Origin: Mayamaea pseudoterrestris
Taxonomy: Eukaryota > Bacillariophyta > Bacillariophyceae > Sellaphorales > Sellaphoraceae
Direction: 5' to 3'
Assembly (NCBI GenBank): GCA_027923505.1
Contig: BROI01000006.1
Span: forward strand, 868,001 to 932,000
DNA length: 64,000 nt
Translations under genes and position numbers: made by a program
Part shown: positions 44,172-56,289 of the stretch, piece after piece
Position numbering within the stretch: position 1 is the first letter of the stretch
Layout: every line of letters begins with the position of its first letter
Notes under the pieces: model-generated
Databases searched by the model: none
What the model saw: the letters and a program-made list of their open reading frames with translations, nothing else
Told to the model about the DNA's origin: nothing

Positions 44172-45938
44172 ATGAACGCCAGCGTTGAAATGCAGTTGCC
44201 TACGAACAACGAGCAGCAGCACCAGCTGTTGCGCGATGATAAAGGAAAGGCGACCATGGTTCAAGATGCAGTCGCTCCATTGCCAGACCTTCAGCAGTCG
44301 CAAACATGGGGAGAATCCGTTCGAAAACCCAATGGAAGGCGGTCATCAATAAAGACGGCGATGAAAATGGAGAATGAGGATGATACCACAGTGAGTCCTC
44401 GTACACCCTTCAAGGGACGTCGACGAGTATCTATGAACCAAGACATTGAGCTGCTTTTAAACTCGCTCGAATGGGAAGGTGAATCTAATCGCGATGCAGA
44501 AAAGGCTAATGGAGTTATTTTTAATAAAGCAAAGCCATTGGCAATAAAAACGGAGAAGAATTCACAAAGGGCCAAGCAGTCGGAGGGAGTTTCTCATAGC
44601 CATGAAGGCAACGAGACGAGAAAGAGCGATGCACGGCAGCAGCATTTTCGTAGCAAGAGCTCAGGAGCTGAGTCATTGGAGAAGAGCCATGATAGCAGCA
44701 AGTCTGGAAGCGAGTTGACAGTGTTTCCGTTGACACTGCTTCCTCATCAGCCACCCGTGCGATTGACTCTTGATGACGATGATGCAGCGAGCCGAACAAT
44801 TAGCACTGCAGCAAGCAAGGATGGCAGTGCGACTACAAAAACAGGAAGAACTACAGCGGAAGAGCTAGCTTTAAAGGCGCTGACGAGACGGCGTGGCAGT
44901 ATAATGGGAGGAACTGAGTTGCCTGCGTCGTCTTCCACACCTATCAGACATGGCCTACTGTACAAGCATCTTCACAAGGTGGAGCAAGAGATTGTTCCAT
45001 CAGCAAGTTTTGTTGTGAATACAGAAGACTCATCCACATCTGCCTCGCTTGCCCTTCGCCAACATCGTCGACAGAGTTCAACTGCAAGTCATTTGGATAC
45101 ACGGCAAAAGATCCGAGCACCAGAAACCACAAGAGTGGAACTGAGGCAGCACATTAGGAACCTGAGTCTTGGTGGCGCAAGCGGTCCAAAGCGACGTGAG
45201 AGACGGCAAGGCAGCAGCAAGTCTCGATTGCACGGCAGCAGCTCAACTTCAATAACTTACGACATGGAAGCGGACAGTCCAATGTCAGTGAAACACATTA
45301 TTTCTGAAAGAAGGCACCGGCGAGTTAAATCTGAAGCTGGTCCCCTTCACGGTGGTGTTAACAGCATGCACCATCACGCTGTTTTGCAGGCGCGGCGGAA
45401 GAGTGGCGATGCGAACGTTGCTTGCAGCAGGCGGAGCGTGCATAGCGAAGAAACAGTTAAAGCTGGCCATGGCGAGTGTATTCAAAGCGACAAGCAAGAT
45501 ATTCAAACCTCTATTCTTACACAGAAGGTTGCTTCGCAGGGTCGAACGCAAAATCAAGGTCCATCGCGTCGGTCGTTGTCTACGCCAGGCCATCGTCGAC
45601 GATCCACTGCGACAGAAATGAAAAGCACAGTAGAAGTTGCAAAGACAAGAGCAACGACTACTAAAGCCATAATGACGCTCGTTGATGAACAAATGGATGA
45701 ACCTTCGACTCGTCAATGGCAACGCGACTCGGCTCAGGAATCTGATGTTGTCGCCGACAAGAGCTTGCGCTTGGCTGAGGCGCGCCAGCGATCTCAAAGT
45801 CGTTCTGCTCGGCGCACGAGTACCCATCGACGCATTGAAAGTGAGTCTGCGATGCTTTCCCAATCGCAACGGCTAGATATGGCCCGGGGACGATCCAAAA
45901 GTGTCCGAAACATTGACGACTGTTCGCAACATGACTAG
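44172..45938 (+). CDS. Gene E: disordered protein dense in RRxS sites
   Basis: 588 codons from the ATG at 44172 (MNASVEMQLPTNNEQQ). The same frame is open up to an ATG at 44031, but the extra 47 codons look non-coding. At least ten basophilic kinase-type sites are visible (GRRSSI, RRRVSM, RRRGSI, HRRQSS, RRSVHS, RRSLST, RRRSTA, ARRTST and others). No domain is recognised, and unlike its neighbours C and D it lacks the GI-Q-L-G tail, ending RSKSVRNIDDCSQHD. Function unknown. It resembles F and D in composition rather than in alignable sequence. Confidence 0.65.
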   Translation: MNASVEMQLPTNNEQQHQLLRDDKGKATMVQDAVAPLPDLQQSQTWGESVRKPNGRRSSIKTAMKMENEDDTTVSPRTPFKGRRRVSMNQDIELLLNSLEWEGESNRDAEKANGVIFNKAKPLAIKTEKNSQRAKQSEGVSHSHEGNETRKSDARQQHFRSKSSGAESLEKSHDSSKSGSELTVFPLTLLPHQPPVRLTLDDDDAASRTISTAASKDGSATTKTGRTTAEELALKALTRRRGSIMGGTELPASSSTPIRHGLLYKHLHKVEQEIVPSASFVVNTEDSSTSASLALRQHRRQSSTASHLDTRQKIRAPETTRVELRQHIRNLSLGGASGPKRRERRQGSSKSRLHGSSSTSITYDMEADSPMSVKHIISERRHRRVKSEAGPLHGGVNSMHHHAVLQARRKSGDANVACSRRSVHSEETVKAGHGECIQSDKQDIQTSILTQKVASQGRTQNQGPSRRSLSTPGHRRRSTATEMKSTVEVAKTRATTTKAIMTLVDEQMDEPSTRQWQRDSAQESDVVADKSLRLAEARQRSQSRSARRTSTHRRIESESAMLSQSQRLDMARGRSKSVRNIDDCSQHD

Positions 45939-46381
45939 GAGCGCCGTTTGAGGGCGTCGTTGGGTCAAACTCTTCATAGTTATTACAGCGCGAAAAAGAC
46001 GGACAAAATACTCTGCTGGTGGCAGAACCTCAATCAATGTCGTGAAGCAGGTCCAGTTATATCTATCTACCACAATATAGCTGCTATCACCGACTTTTAC
46101 CGAATTGTTTCAACAGTTTTAAATCATCACTCATTTGTAAATACAACTAAACCACTGCAATCGTCTAGTTTATAGCTGTAACTATGGAACTTCGGCTTTC
46201 GTCGTATCGTGTGAAACCTCTTGGATAGCGTTCCATAGCTGAGCGCGCTGACGTACGCGCGTAAAAAGTGAGTGGGCCGAGATTGCAACCGCGCAACCCA
46301 TCACACAATCGGATCTCTTTTCTTCGCCTTGCCCATTGTCATCAATACCACAACCTACAATCACTTGTACAAGCTACTAAA
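45939..46381. promoter_or_regulatory. Intergenic region upstream of the plastid oxidoreductase
   Basis: 443 bp holding the 3' end of gene E and the promoter of the next gene. No distinct motif is recognised. Confidence 0.4.
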
Positions 46382-47302
46382 ATGAAGCTGAACATTCTGA
46401 CTACCACTCTGGCTTGCCTTTCGGCGTTTTCCGCGGCGTTTACCGTTTCCGTTCGACCCGGAGCTTCCTCGCGTATACTGCAACCTTTCGATCATCAATC
46501 TTCTTCTATAATAAGTCCACCACGACGCCATGCATTTCAACAATCACCGAGCCGACTCTTTATGGGATGGGGCCCTGATCCAATTTGGTCGGACGCCAAA
46601 GTCACGTCTAATTCGAATGCTTGCGAATCCGGCGCTTCCGTCATGCTGACCGTCAACGTGAATCCAGAAACGGCCGCTTCTTACGCGGTGCCTGGACAGT
46701 ACGTTCAGGTTCGCGCTGGAGATGACGACGAGAAGCCGCTATTTTTGGCTGTTGCGTCACCGCCGAGTCCAGAAAATGCGCAATTCTCCTTCTTGATCAA
46801 AAAGGCGGAAGCCAACGAGTGGTTGACCTCAATCTCGGCGAATACAGCCATTCAAGTCTCGCAAATTCTTGGAAATGGATATGCCATTGACGAACACATT
46901 GAAGGCTTCAAGTACGATTTCCCGGCGCAAAACATTTTACTTTTTGCCGCTGGGTCTGGTATTGCTCCAATCAAGGCTGCCATGGAGAGTGGATCGTTGA
47001 ACAAGGATGGTCGCACCTGCCGGCTATACTATGGCGAACGGACCGCAAAGGACCTGTGCTTTGTCGATCAGTTTAGCGCCTGGGAGCAAGCTGGATTCGA
47101 GGTTGTTCCAGTGCTTTCGCAACCCGATGACTCTTGGAAGGGACGGACTGGCTACGTACAGAATGCGCTCGAGGAGGACGGAATTCCTGTCCCACGCAAC
47201 TCGGGTGTCCTACTCTGTGGGATGAAGGGTATGACGCAAGCTGTTCAAGAATTGGTGGTACAAGCTGGAGTGTTTGAAGGGCGAGTACTATATAACTTCT
47301 AA
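46382..47302 (+). CDS. Plastid-targeted FAD/NAD(P)-binding oxidoreductase, pKIWI502-like
   Basis: 306 codons from the ATG at 46382; an in-frame GTG upstream is ignored. The N-terminus MKLNILTTTLACLSAFSAAF is a signal peptide ending in an Ala-Phe motif of the diatom plastid type, followed by a Ser/Arg-rich transit stretch. The mature part has the ferredoxin-NADP reductase fold: GQYVQVR in the FAD domain (about residue 103), LFAAGSGIAPIKAAME binding NAD(P) (about 187), LYYGERTAKD (about 213), PVLSQPDDSWKGRTGYVQ (about 242) and LLCGMKGM (about 277). It closely resembles plant pKIWI502 / At1g15140 proteins, whose exact substrate is not established. It probably acts in the plastid stroma. A satellite domain starts about 115 bp past the stop. 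Confidence 0.85.
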   Translation: MKLNILTTTLACLSAFSAAFTVSVRPGASSRILQPFDHQSSSIISPPRRHAFQQSPSRLFMGWGPDPIWSDAKVTSNSNACESGASVMLTVNVNPETAASYAVPGQYVQVRAGDDDEKPLFLAVASPPSPENAQFSFLIKKAEANEWLTSISANTAIQVSQILGNGYAIDEHIEGFKYDFPAQNILLFAAGSGIAPIKAAMESGSLNKDGRTCRLYYGERTAKDLCFVDQFSAWEQAGFEVVPVLSQPDDSWKGRTGYVQNALEEDGIPVPRNSGVLLCGMKGMTQAVQELVVQAGVFEGRVLYNF

Positions 47303-47417
47303 TTGTTATAGTACCAGTAATTTGTCCATATGTTTCACTACCTACAACCATGGCGTACCCCAGTTGTCGCCAAATGGATGCCAGTTGTACTACGGTAGTT
47401 GTACTGAATGAAAAGTG

Positions 47418-47640
47418 TCCACAGTAGCTGGCTGCCATGACCCAATATAACGGCCAGAGAGTTATAAATTAAAGCTGGCAGTTAACATGCAGTTTTTCAT
47501 GATGTAGAAAGTGGAATGCATTCATCACTACTCCATGTAGTCTCCAAGTTCTGCCAGTAGGACCGCCTGAATTTCGTGGCCACAGGTTTGTCCACAGTAG
47601 CTGGCTGCCACGACCCACTCCAACGGCCTCAAGCATAGCC
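47418..47640. repeat. Repeat family B, left flank of the satellite domain (about 1.5 copies)
   Basis: It contains TCCACAGTAGCTGGCTGCCA twice (about 47418 and 47590) and CCAAGTTCTGCCAGTAGGAC once. The same sequences, in the same orientation, recur at 63203-63900, so family B brackets the other satellites. Confidence 0.8.
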
Positions 47641-47649
47641 AGAACATAT

Positions 47650-48640
47650 TTCATGGATCAAGACTTATTGAAGGCCACACACTGAAGCTTAATGGAGCTG
47701 GTTACTATGTAAACGTCTGCCCTCCCAAACAATTGATGCTACACGTGAGCTGGGAATGATTGGTATGCTAAAATCTCACCGCATACATGTCCCCCAAGCA
47801 TAACCAAAACAATATACATGAAACAAGACTGTTGGGGGTAGTCTTTGAGGCCACACATTGAAGCACCATGAAGCTGGTTACTGTGCAAACATCTGCCCTC
47901 CCAAACAAGTGGTGCTACACATGAGCTCGGAATGATTGTTATGCACCAATCTCACAACATATGTGTCCTTAAGCATAGCCAAAACAATTTTCATGGAACA
48001 AGACCATGGGGGGTGGTCTTTGAAGGCCACACATGGTTGCAACATAGAGCTGGTTACTGTTTGGACGTTGTCATCCCAAACAACTGAAGCTTCACATGAG
48101 CTTTGTATGATTGTTATGCACCAATGTCACCGCATACATGTCGTCAAGCATAGCCAAAACCAAATTCATGGAGCACGTCTATTGGGGTAGTCATTGAAGG
48201 CCACACACTGTAGCAACATGGAGCTAATTACTGTGTGGACGTTGCCCTCCCAAACAACTGATGCTACACATGAGCTTTGTATAACTGTTATGCACCAATC
48301 TCACCGCATACATGTCATTAAGCATAGCCAAAACAGAATTCATGGAGCACGAATATTGGGGTAGTTTATGAAGGCCACACACTGTAGCAACATGGAGCTA
48401 ATTACTGTGTGGACGTTGCCCTCCCAAACAACTGATGCTACACGTGAGCTGGGAATGATTGTTGAGCACCAAACTCACTGCTTATTTGTTCCCAAGCATA
48501 GCCAGAACATAAGATATTGGAGCGATACTATTAGGGGTAGTCTATGAAGGCCAAAAACTGTAGCACCATGGAACTAGTTACTGTTACTGTAAAAATGTCT
48601 GCCCTCCCAAACAACTGAATCTACACGCAGGTTACTGAGT
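47650..48640. repeat. Repeat family C, unit about 175 bp, 5-6 copies
   Basis: Tandem units with GAAGGCCACACACTG near 47674, 47848, 48026, 48197, 48369 and 48546 (spacing 171-178). Copies are fairly divergent. No coding potential. The last copy is cut where the 169-bp array begins. Confidence 0.85.
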
Positions 48641-51600
48641 GACACGCCAGGCCAAGTTGTCACCAATCACATTGCCATCCCCTGAGACACCAGCTAGGCA
48701 TACCATCTTGTAGCGCAGCCTGAACAATGATGTTGGCACCATTCTGGTGTAATTTGGGCACCTACAGGGCTTGCTGTAGGGGCGTTTGAATGTCACGGCA
48801 TCTGCGGGCTGAGACTGGTGACAAGTTGTCACCAAATACATTGCCATCCCCTGAGACACCAGCCAAGCCAAACATCTTGTGGCGCAGCTGGAATAATGAT
48901 GTTGGTACCATTCTGGTGTGATTTAAGCACCTGCAGGGCTTGCTGTAGGGGCGTTAGAATGTCATAGCATCTGCGGGCTGAGACTGGTGACAAGTTGTCA
49001 CCAATCACATTGCCATCCCCTGAGACACCAGCTAGGCATACCATCTTGTAGCGCAGCCTTAATAAAGATGTTGACACCATTCTTGTGTGATTTAAGCACC
49101 TACAGGGCTTGCTGTAGGGTTGTTTGAATGTCATGGCATCTACAGGCTGAGTTTGGTGACAAGTTGTCACCGGATACATTGCCATCCCCTGAGACACCAG
49201 CCAAGCCAACCATCTTGTAGCGCAGCCTGAATAATGATGTTGACACCATTCTTGTGTGATTTAAGCACTTACAGGGCTTGCTGTATGGTTGTTTGAATGT
49301 CATGGCATCGGCAGGCTGAGTTTGGTGACAAGTTGTCACCAAATACATTGCTATCCCCTGAGATACCAGCTAGGCATACCATCTTGTAGCGCAGCTGAAA
49401 TAATGATGTTGGCACCATTCTGGTGTAATTTGGGCACCTACAGGGCTTGCTGTAGGGGCGTTTGAATGTCACGGCATCTGCGGGCTGAGACTGGTGACAA
49501 GTTGTCACCAAATACATTGCCATCCCCTGAGACACCAGCTAGGCATACCATCTTGTAGCGCAGCTGGAATAATGATGTTGGCACCATTCTGGTGTAATTT
49601 GGGCACCTACAGGGCTTGCTGTAGGGGCGTTTGAATGTTACGGCATCTGCGGGCTGAGACTGGTGACAAGTTGTCACCAATCACAATTCCATCTCCTGAG
49701 ACACCAGCCAGGCATACCATCTTGTAGCGCAGCCGGAATAATGATGTTGGCACCATTCTGGTGTAATTTGGGCACCTACAGGGCTTGCTGTAGGGGCATT
49801 TCATTGTCACAGCATCTGCTGGCTGAGTTTGGTGACAAGTTGTCACCAAATACATTGCCATCCCCTGAGACACCAGCTAGGCATACCATCCTGTAGCGCA
49901 GCTGAAATAATGATGTTGGCACCATTCTGGTGTGATTTAAGCACCTACAGGGCTTGCTGTAGGGGCGTTTGAATGTCACGGCATCTGCGGGCTGAGACTG
50001 GTGACAAGTTGTCACCAAATACATTGCCATCCCCTGAGACACCAGCCAAGCCAACCATCTTGTAGCGCAGCTGGAAAAATGATGTTGGTCCCATTCTGGT
50101 GTAATTTGGGCACCTACACGGCTTGCTGTAGGTGCGTTTGAATGTCACGGCATCTGCGGGCTGAGACTGGTGACAAGTTGTCACCAATCACATTGCCATC
50201 CCCTGAGACACCAGCCAAGCCAACCAACTTGTAGCGCAGCTGGAATAATGTTGTTGGCACCATTCTGGTGTAATTTGGGCACCTACAGGGCTTGCTGTAG
50301 GGGCGTTTGAATGTCATGGCATCTGCGGGCTGAGACTGGTGACAAGTTGTCACCAAATACATTGCCATCCCCTGAGACACCAGCTAGGCATACCATCTTG
50401 TAGCGCAGCCGGAATAATGATGTTGGCACCATTCTGGTGTAATTTGGGCACCTACAGGGCTTGCTGTAGGGGCATTTCATTGTCACAGCATCTGCTGGCT
50501 GAGTTTGGTGACAAGTTGGCACCAAATACATTGCCAACCCCTGAGACACCAGCTAAGCATACCATCTTGTAGCGCAGCAGGAATAATGATGTTGGCACCA
50601 TTCCGGTGTGATTTAAGCACCTACAGGGCTTGCTGTAGGGTTGTTTGAATGTCATGGCATCTGCGGGCTGAGACTGGTGACTAGTTGTCACCAAATACAT
50701 TGCCATCCCCTGAGACACCAGCCAAGCCAACCATCTTGTAGCGCAGCTGGAAAAATGATGTTGGCACCATTCTGGTGTAATTTGGGCACCTACAGGGCTT
50801 GCTGTAGGGGCGTTTGAATGTCATGGCATCTGCGGGCTGAGACTGGTGACAAGTTGTCACCAATCACATTGCCATCCCCTGAGACACCAGCCAAGCCAAC
50901 CATCTTGTAGCGCAGCTGGAATAATGTTGTTGGCACCATTCTGGTGTAATTTGGGCACCTACAGGGCTTGCTGTAGGGGCGTTTGAATGTCATGGCATCT
51001 GCGGGCTGAGACTGGTGACAAGTTGTCACCAAATACATTGCCATCCCCTGAGACACCAGCTAGGCATACCATCTTGTAGCTCAGTCTGAATATTGACGAT
51101 GACACCATTCTTGTGTGATTTAAGCACCTGCAGGGCTTGCTGTAGGGGCGTTTGAATGTCATGGCATCTGTGGGCTGAGACTGGTGACAAGTTGTCACCA
51201 AATACATTGCCATCCCCTGAGACACCAGCCAAGCCATCCATCTTGTAGCGCAGCCTGAATAATGATGTTGGCACCATTCTGGTGTAATTTGGGCACCTAC
51301 AGGGCTTGCTGTAGGGGCGTTTGAATGTCACGGCATCTGCGGGCTGAGACTGGTGACAAGTTGTCACCAAATACATTGCCATCCCCTGAGACACCAGCCA
51401 GGCATACCATCTTGTAGCGCAGCCTGAATAATGATGTTGGCACCATTCTGGTGTAATTTGGGCACCTACAGGGCTTGCTGTAGGGGCGTTTGAATGTCAT
51501 GGCATCTGCGGGCTGAGACTGGTGACAAGTTGTCACCAAATACATTGCCATCCCCTGAGACACCAGCCAGGCATACCATCTTGTAGCGCAGCCTGAATAA

Positions 51601-54298
51601 TGATGTTGGCACCATTCTGGTGTGATTGGGCCAAAAAGGAGCCTGAACCACTGATTTAAGCACCTACAGGGCTTGCTGTAGGGGCGTTTGAATGTCACGG
51701 CATCTGCGGGCTGAGACTGGTGACAAGTTGTCACCAAATACATTGCCATCCCCTGAGACACCAGCCAAGCATACCATCTTGTAGCGCAGCCTGAATAATG
51801 ATGTTGGCACCATTCTTGTGTAATTTGGGCACCTACAGGGCTTGCTGTAGGGGCGTTTGAATGTCACGGCATCTGCGGGCTGAGACTGGTGACAAGTTGT
51901 CACCAATCACATTGCCATCCCCTGAGACACCAGCTAGGCATACCATCTTGTAGCGCAGCATGAATAATGATGTTGGCACCATTCTGGTGTAATTTGGGCA
52001 CCTACAGGGCTTGCTGTAGGGGCGTTTGAATGTCACGGCATCTGCGGGCTGAGACTGGTGACAAGTTGTCACCAAATACATTGCCATCCCCGGAGACACC
52101 AGCCAAGCATACCATCTTGTAGCGCAGCCGGAATAATGATGTTGGCACCATTCTGGTGTAATTTGGGCACCTACAGGGCTTGCTGTAGGGGCGTTTGAAT
52201 GTCACGGCATCTGCAGGCTGAGACTGGTGACAAGTTGTCACCAAATACATTGCCATCCCCGGAGACACCAGCTAGGCATACCATCTTGTAGCGCAGCTGG
52301 AATAATGATGTTGGCACCATTCTGGTGTAATTTGGGCACCTACAGGGCTTGCTGTAGGGGCGTTTGAATGTCACGGCATCTGCGGGCTGAGACTGGTGAC
52401 AAGTTGTCACCAAATACATTGCCATCCCCTGAGACACCAGCTAGGCATACCATCTTGTAGCGCAGCCGGAATAATGATGTTGGCACCATTCTGGTGTAAT
52501 TTGGGCACCTACAGGGCTTGCTGTAGGGGCGTTTGAATGTCATGGCATCTGCGGGCTGAGACTGGTGACAAGTTGTCACCAAATACATTGCCATCCCCTG
52601 AGACACCAGCCAAGCATACCATCTTGTAGCGCAGCCTGAATAATGATGTTGGCACCATTCTGGTGTAATTTGGGCACCTACAGGGCTTGCTGTAGGGGCG
52701 TTTGAATGTCACGGCATCTGCGGGCTGAGACTGGTGACAAGTTGTCACCAATCACATTGCCATCCCCTGAGACACCAGCTAGGCATACCATCTTGTAGCG
52801 CAGCCTGAATAATGATGTTGGCACCATTCTGGTGTAATTTGGGCACCTACAGGGCTTGCTGTAGGGGCGTTTGAATGTCATGGCATCTGCGGGCTGAGAC
52901 TGGTGACAAGTTGTCACCAAATACATTGCCATCCCCTGAGACACCAGCCAAGCCATCCATCTTGTAGCGCAGCCTGAATAATGATGTTGGCACCATTCTG
53001 GTGTAATTTGGGCACCTACAGGGCTTGCTGTAGGGGCGTTTGAATGTCACGGCATCTGCGGGCTGAGACTGGTGACAAGTTGTCACCAAATACATTGCCA
53101 TCCCCTGAGACACCAGCCAAGCATACCATCTTGTAGCGCAGCCTGAATAATGATGTTGGCACCATTCTGGTGTAATTTGGGCACCTACAGGGCTTGCTGT
53201 AGGGGCGTTTGAATGTCATGGCATCTGCGGGCTGAGACTGGTGACAAGTTGTCACCAAACACATTGCCATCCCCTGAGACACCAGCTAGGCATACCATCT
53301 TGTAGCGCAGCCTGAATAATGATGTTGGCACCATTCTGGTGTAATTTGGGCACCTACAGGGCTTGCTGTAGGGGCGTTTGAATGTCACGGCATCTGCGGG
53401 CTGAGACTGGTGACAAGTTGTCACCAAATACATTGCCATCCCCGGAGACACCAGCCAAGCCTACCATCTTGTAGCGCAGCCTGAATAATGATGTTGGCAC
53501 CATTCTTGTGTAATTGGGGCACCTACAGGGCTTGCTGTAGGGGCGTTTGAATGTCACTGCATCTGCGGGCTGAGACTGGTGACAAGTTGTCACCAATCAC
53601 ATTGCCATCCCCTGAGACACCAGCCAAGCCAACCATCTTGTAGCGCAGCTGGAATAATGATGTTGGCACCATTCTGGTGTAATTTGGGCACCTACAGGGC
53701 TTGCTGTAGGGGCGTTTGAATGTCACGGCATCTGCGGGCTGAGACTGGTGACAAGTTGTCACCAAATACATTGCCATCCCCGGAGACACCAGCCAAGCCT
53801 ACCATCTTGTAGCGCAGCCTGAATAATGATGTTGGCACCATTCTGGTGTAATTTGGGCACCTACAGGGCTTGCTGTAGGGGCGTTTGAATGTCACGGCAT
53901 CTGCGGGCTGAGACTGGTGACAAGTTGTCACCAATCACATTGCCATCCCCTGAGACACCAGCTAGGCATACCATCTTGTAGCGCAGCTGGAATAATGATG
54001 TTGGCACCATTCTGGTGTAATTTGGGCACCTACAGGGCTTGCTGTAGGGGCGTTTGAATGTCACGGCATCTGCGGGCTGAGACTGGTGACAAGTTGTCAC
54101 CAATCACATTGCCATCCCCTGAGACACCAGCCAAGCCTACCATCTTGTAGCGCAGCCGGAATAATGATGTTGGCACCATTCTGGTGTAATTTGGGCACCT
54201 ACAGGGCTTGCTGTAGGGGCGTTTGAATGTCACGGCATCTGCGGGCTGAGACTGGTGACAAGTTGTCACCAAATACATTGCCATCCCCTGAGACACCA

Positions 54299-56289
54299 GC
54301 CAAGCATACCATCTTGTAGCGCAGCCTGAATAATGATGTTGGCACCATTCTGGTGTAATTTGGGCACCTACAGGGCTTGCTGTAGGGGCGTTTGAATGTC
54401 ACGGCATCTGCGGGCTGAGACTGGTGACAAGTTGTCACCAATCACATTGCCATCCCCTGAGACACCAGCCAAGCATACCATTTTGTAGCGCAGCTGGAAT
54501 AATGATGTTGGCACCATTCTGGTGTAATTTGGGCACCTACAGGGCTTGCTGTAGGGGCGTTTGAATGTCATGGCATCTGCGGGCTGAGACTGGTGACAAG
54601 TTGTCACCAATCACATTGCCATCCCCTGAGACACCAGCCAAGCATACCATCTTGTAGCGCAGCCTGAATAATGATGTTGGCACCATTCTGGTGTAATTTG
54701 GGCACCTACAGATCTTCCTGTAGGGGCGTTTGAATGTCACGGCATCTGCGGACTGAGACTGGTGACAAGTTGTCACCAATCACATTGCCATCACCTGAGA
54801 CACCAGCCAAGCATACCATCTTGAAGCGCAGCCTGAATAATGATGTTGGCACCATTCTGGTGTAATTTGGGCACCTACAGGGCTTGCTGTAGGGGCGTTT
54901 GAATGTCATGGCATCTGCGGGCTGAGACTGGTGACAAGTTGTCACCAAATACATTGCCATCCCCTGAGACACCAGCCAGGCCTACCATCTTGTAGCGCAG
55001 CCTGAATAATGATGTTGGCACCATTCTGGTGTAATTTGGGCACCTACAGGGCTTGCTGTAGGGGCGTTTGAATGTCACGGCATCTGCGGGCTGAGACTGG
55101 TGACAAGTTGTCACCAAATACATTGCCATCCCCGGAGACACCAGCCAAGCCTACCATCTTGTAGCGCAGCCTGAATAATGATGTTGGTACCATTCTTGTG
55201 TAATTAGGGCACCTACAGGGCTTGCTGTAAGGGCGTTTGAATGTCATGGCATCTGCGGGCTGAGACTGGTGACAAGTTGTCACCAATCACATTGCCATTC
55301 CCTGAGACACCAGCCAAGCCTACCATCTTGAAGCGCAGCCTGAATAATGATGTTGGCACCATTCTGGTGTAATTTGGGCACCTACAGGGCTTGCTGTAGG
55401 GGTGTTTGAATGTCATGGCATCTGCTGGCTGAGACTGGTGACAAGTTGTCACCAAATACATTGCCATCCCCGGAGACACCAGCCAAGCATACCATCTTGT
55501 AGCGCAGCTGGAATAATGATGTTGGCACCATTCTGGTGTAATTTGGGCACCTACAGGGCTTGCTGTAGGGGCGTTTGAATGTCATGGCATCTGCGGGCTG
55601 AGACTGGTGACAAGTTGTCACCAAATACATTGCCATCCCCGGAGACACCAGCCAAGCCTACCATCTTGTAGCGCAGCCTGAATAATGATGTTGGCACCAT
55701 TCTGGTGTAATTTGGGCACCTACATGGCTTGTTGTAGGGGCGCTTGAATGTCACGGCATCTGTGCGGCTGAGACTGGTGACAAGTTGTCACCAAATACAT
55801 TGCCATCCCCTGAGACACCAGCCAAGCCTACCATCTTGTAGCGCAGCTGGAATAATGATGTTGGCACCATTCTGGTGTAATTTGGGCACCTACAGGGCTT
55901 GCTGTAGGGGCGTTTGAATGTCACGGCATCTGTGGGCTGAGACTGGTGACAAGTTGTCACCAAATACATTGCCATCCCCGGAGACACCAGCTAGGCATAC
56001 CATCTTGTAGCGCAGCCTGAAAAATGATGTTGGCACCATTCTGGTGTAATTTGGGCACCTACAGGGCTTGCTGTAGGGGCGTTTGAATGTCACGGCATCT
56101 GCGGGCTGAGACTGGTGACAAGTTGTCACCAAATACATTGCCATCCCCGGAGACACCAGCCAAGCATACCATCTTGTAGCGCAGCCTGAATAATGATGTT
56201 GGCACCATTCTGGTGTAATTTGGGCACCTACAGGGCTTGCTGTAGGGGCGTTTGAATGTCACGGCATCTGCGGGCTGAGACTGGTGACA
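54299..56289. repeat. First copy of a 1,991-bp higher-order duplication
   Basis: Rare monomer variants (for example the AGATCTTCC loop near 54711 and the CCTACATGG variant near 55720) recur exactly 1,991 bp later. The segment equals 11 monomers plus 132 bp. Confidence 0.85.
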
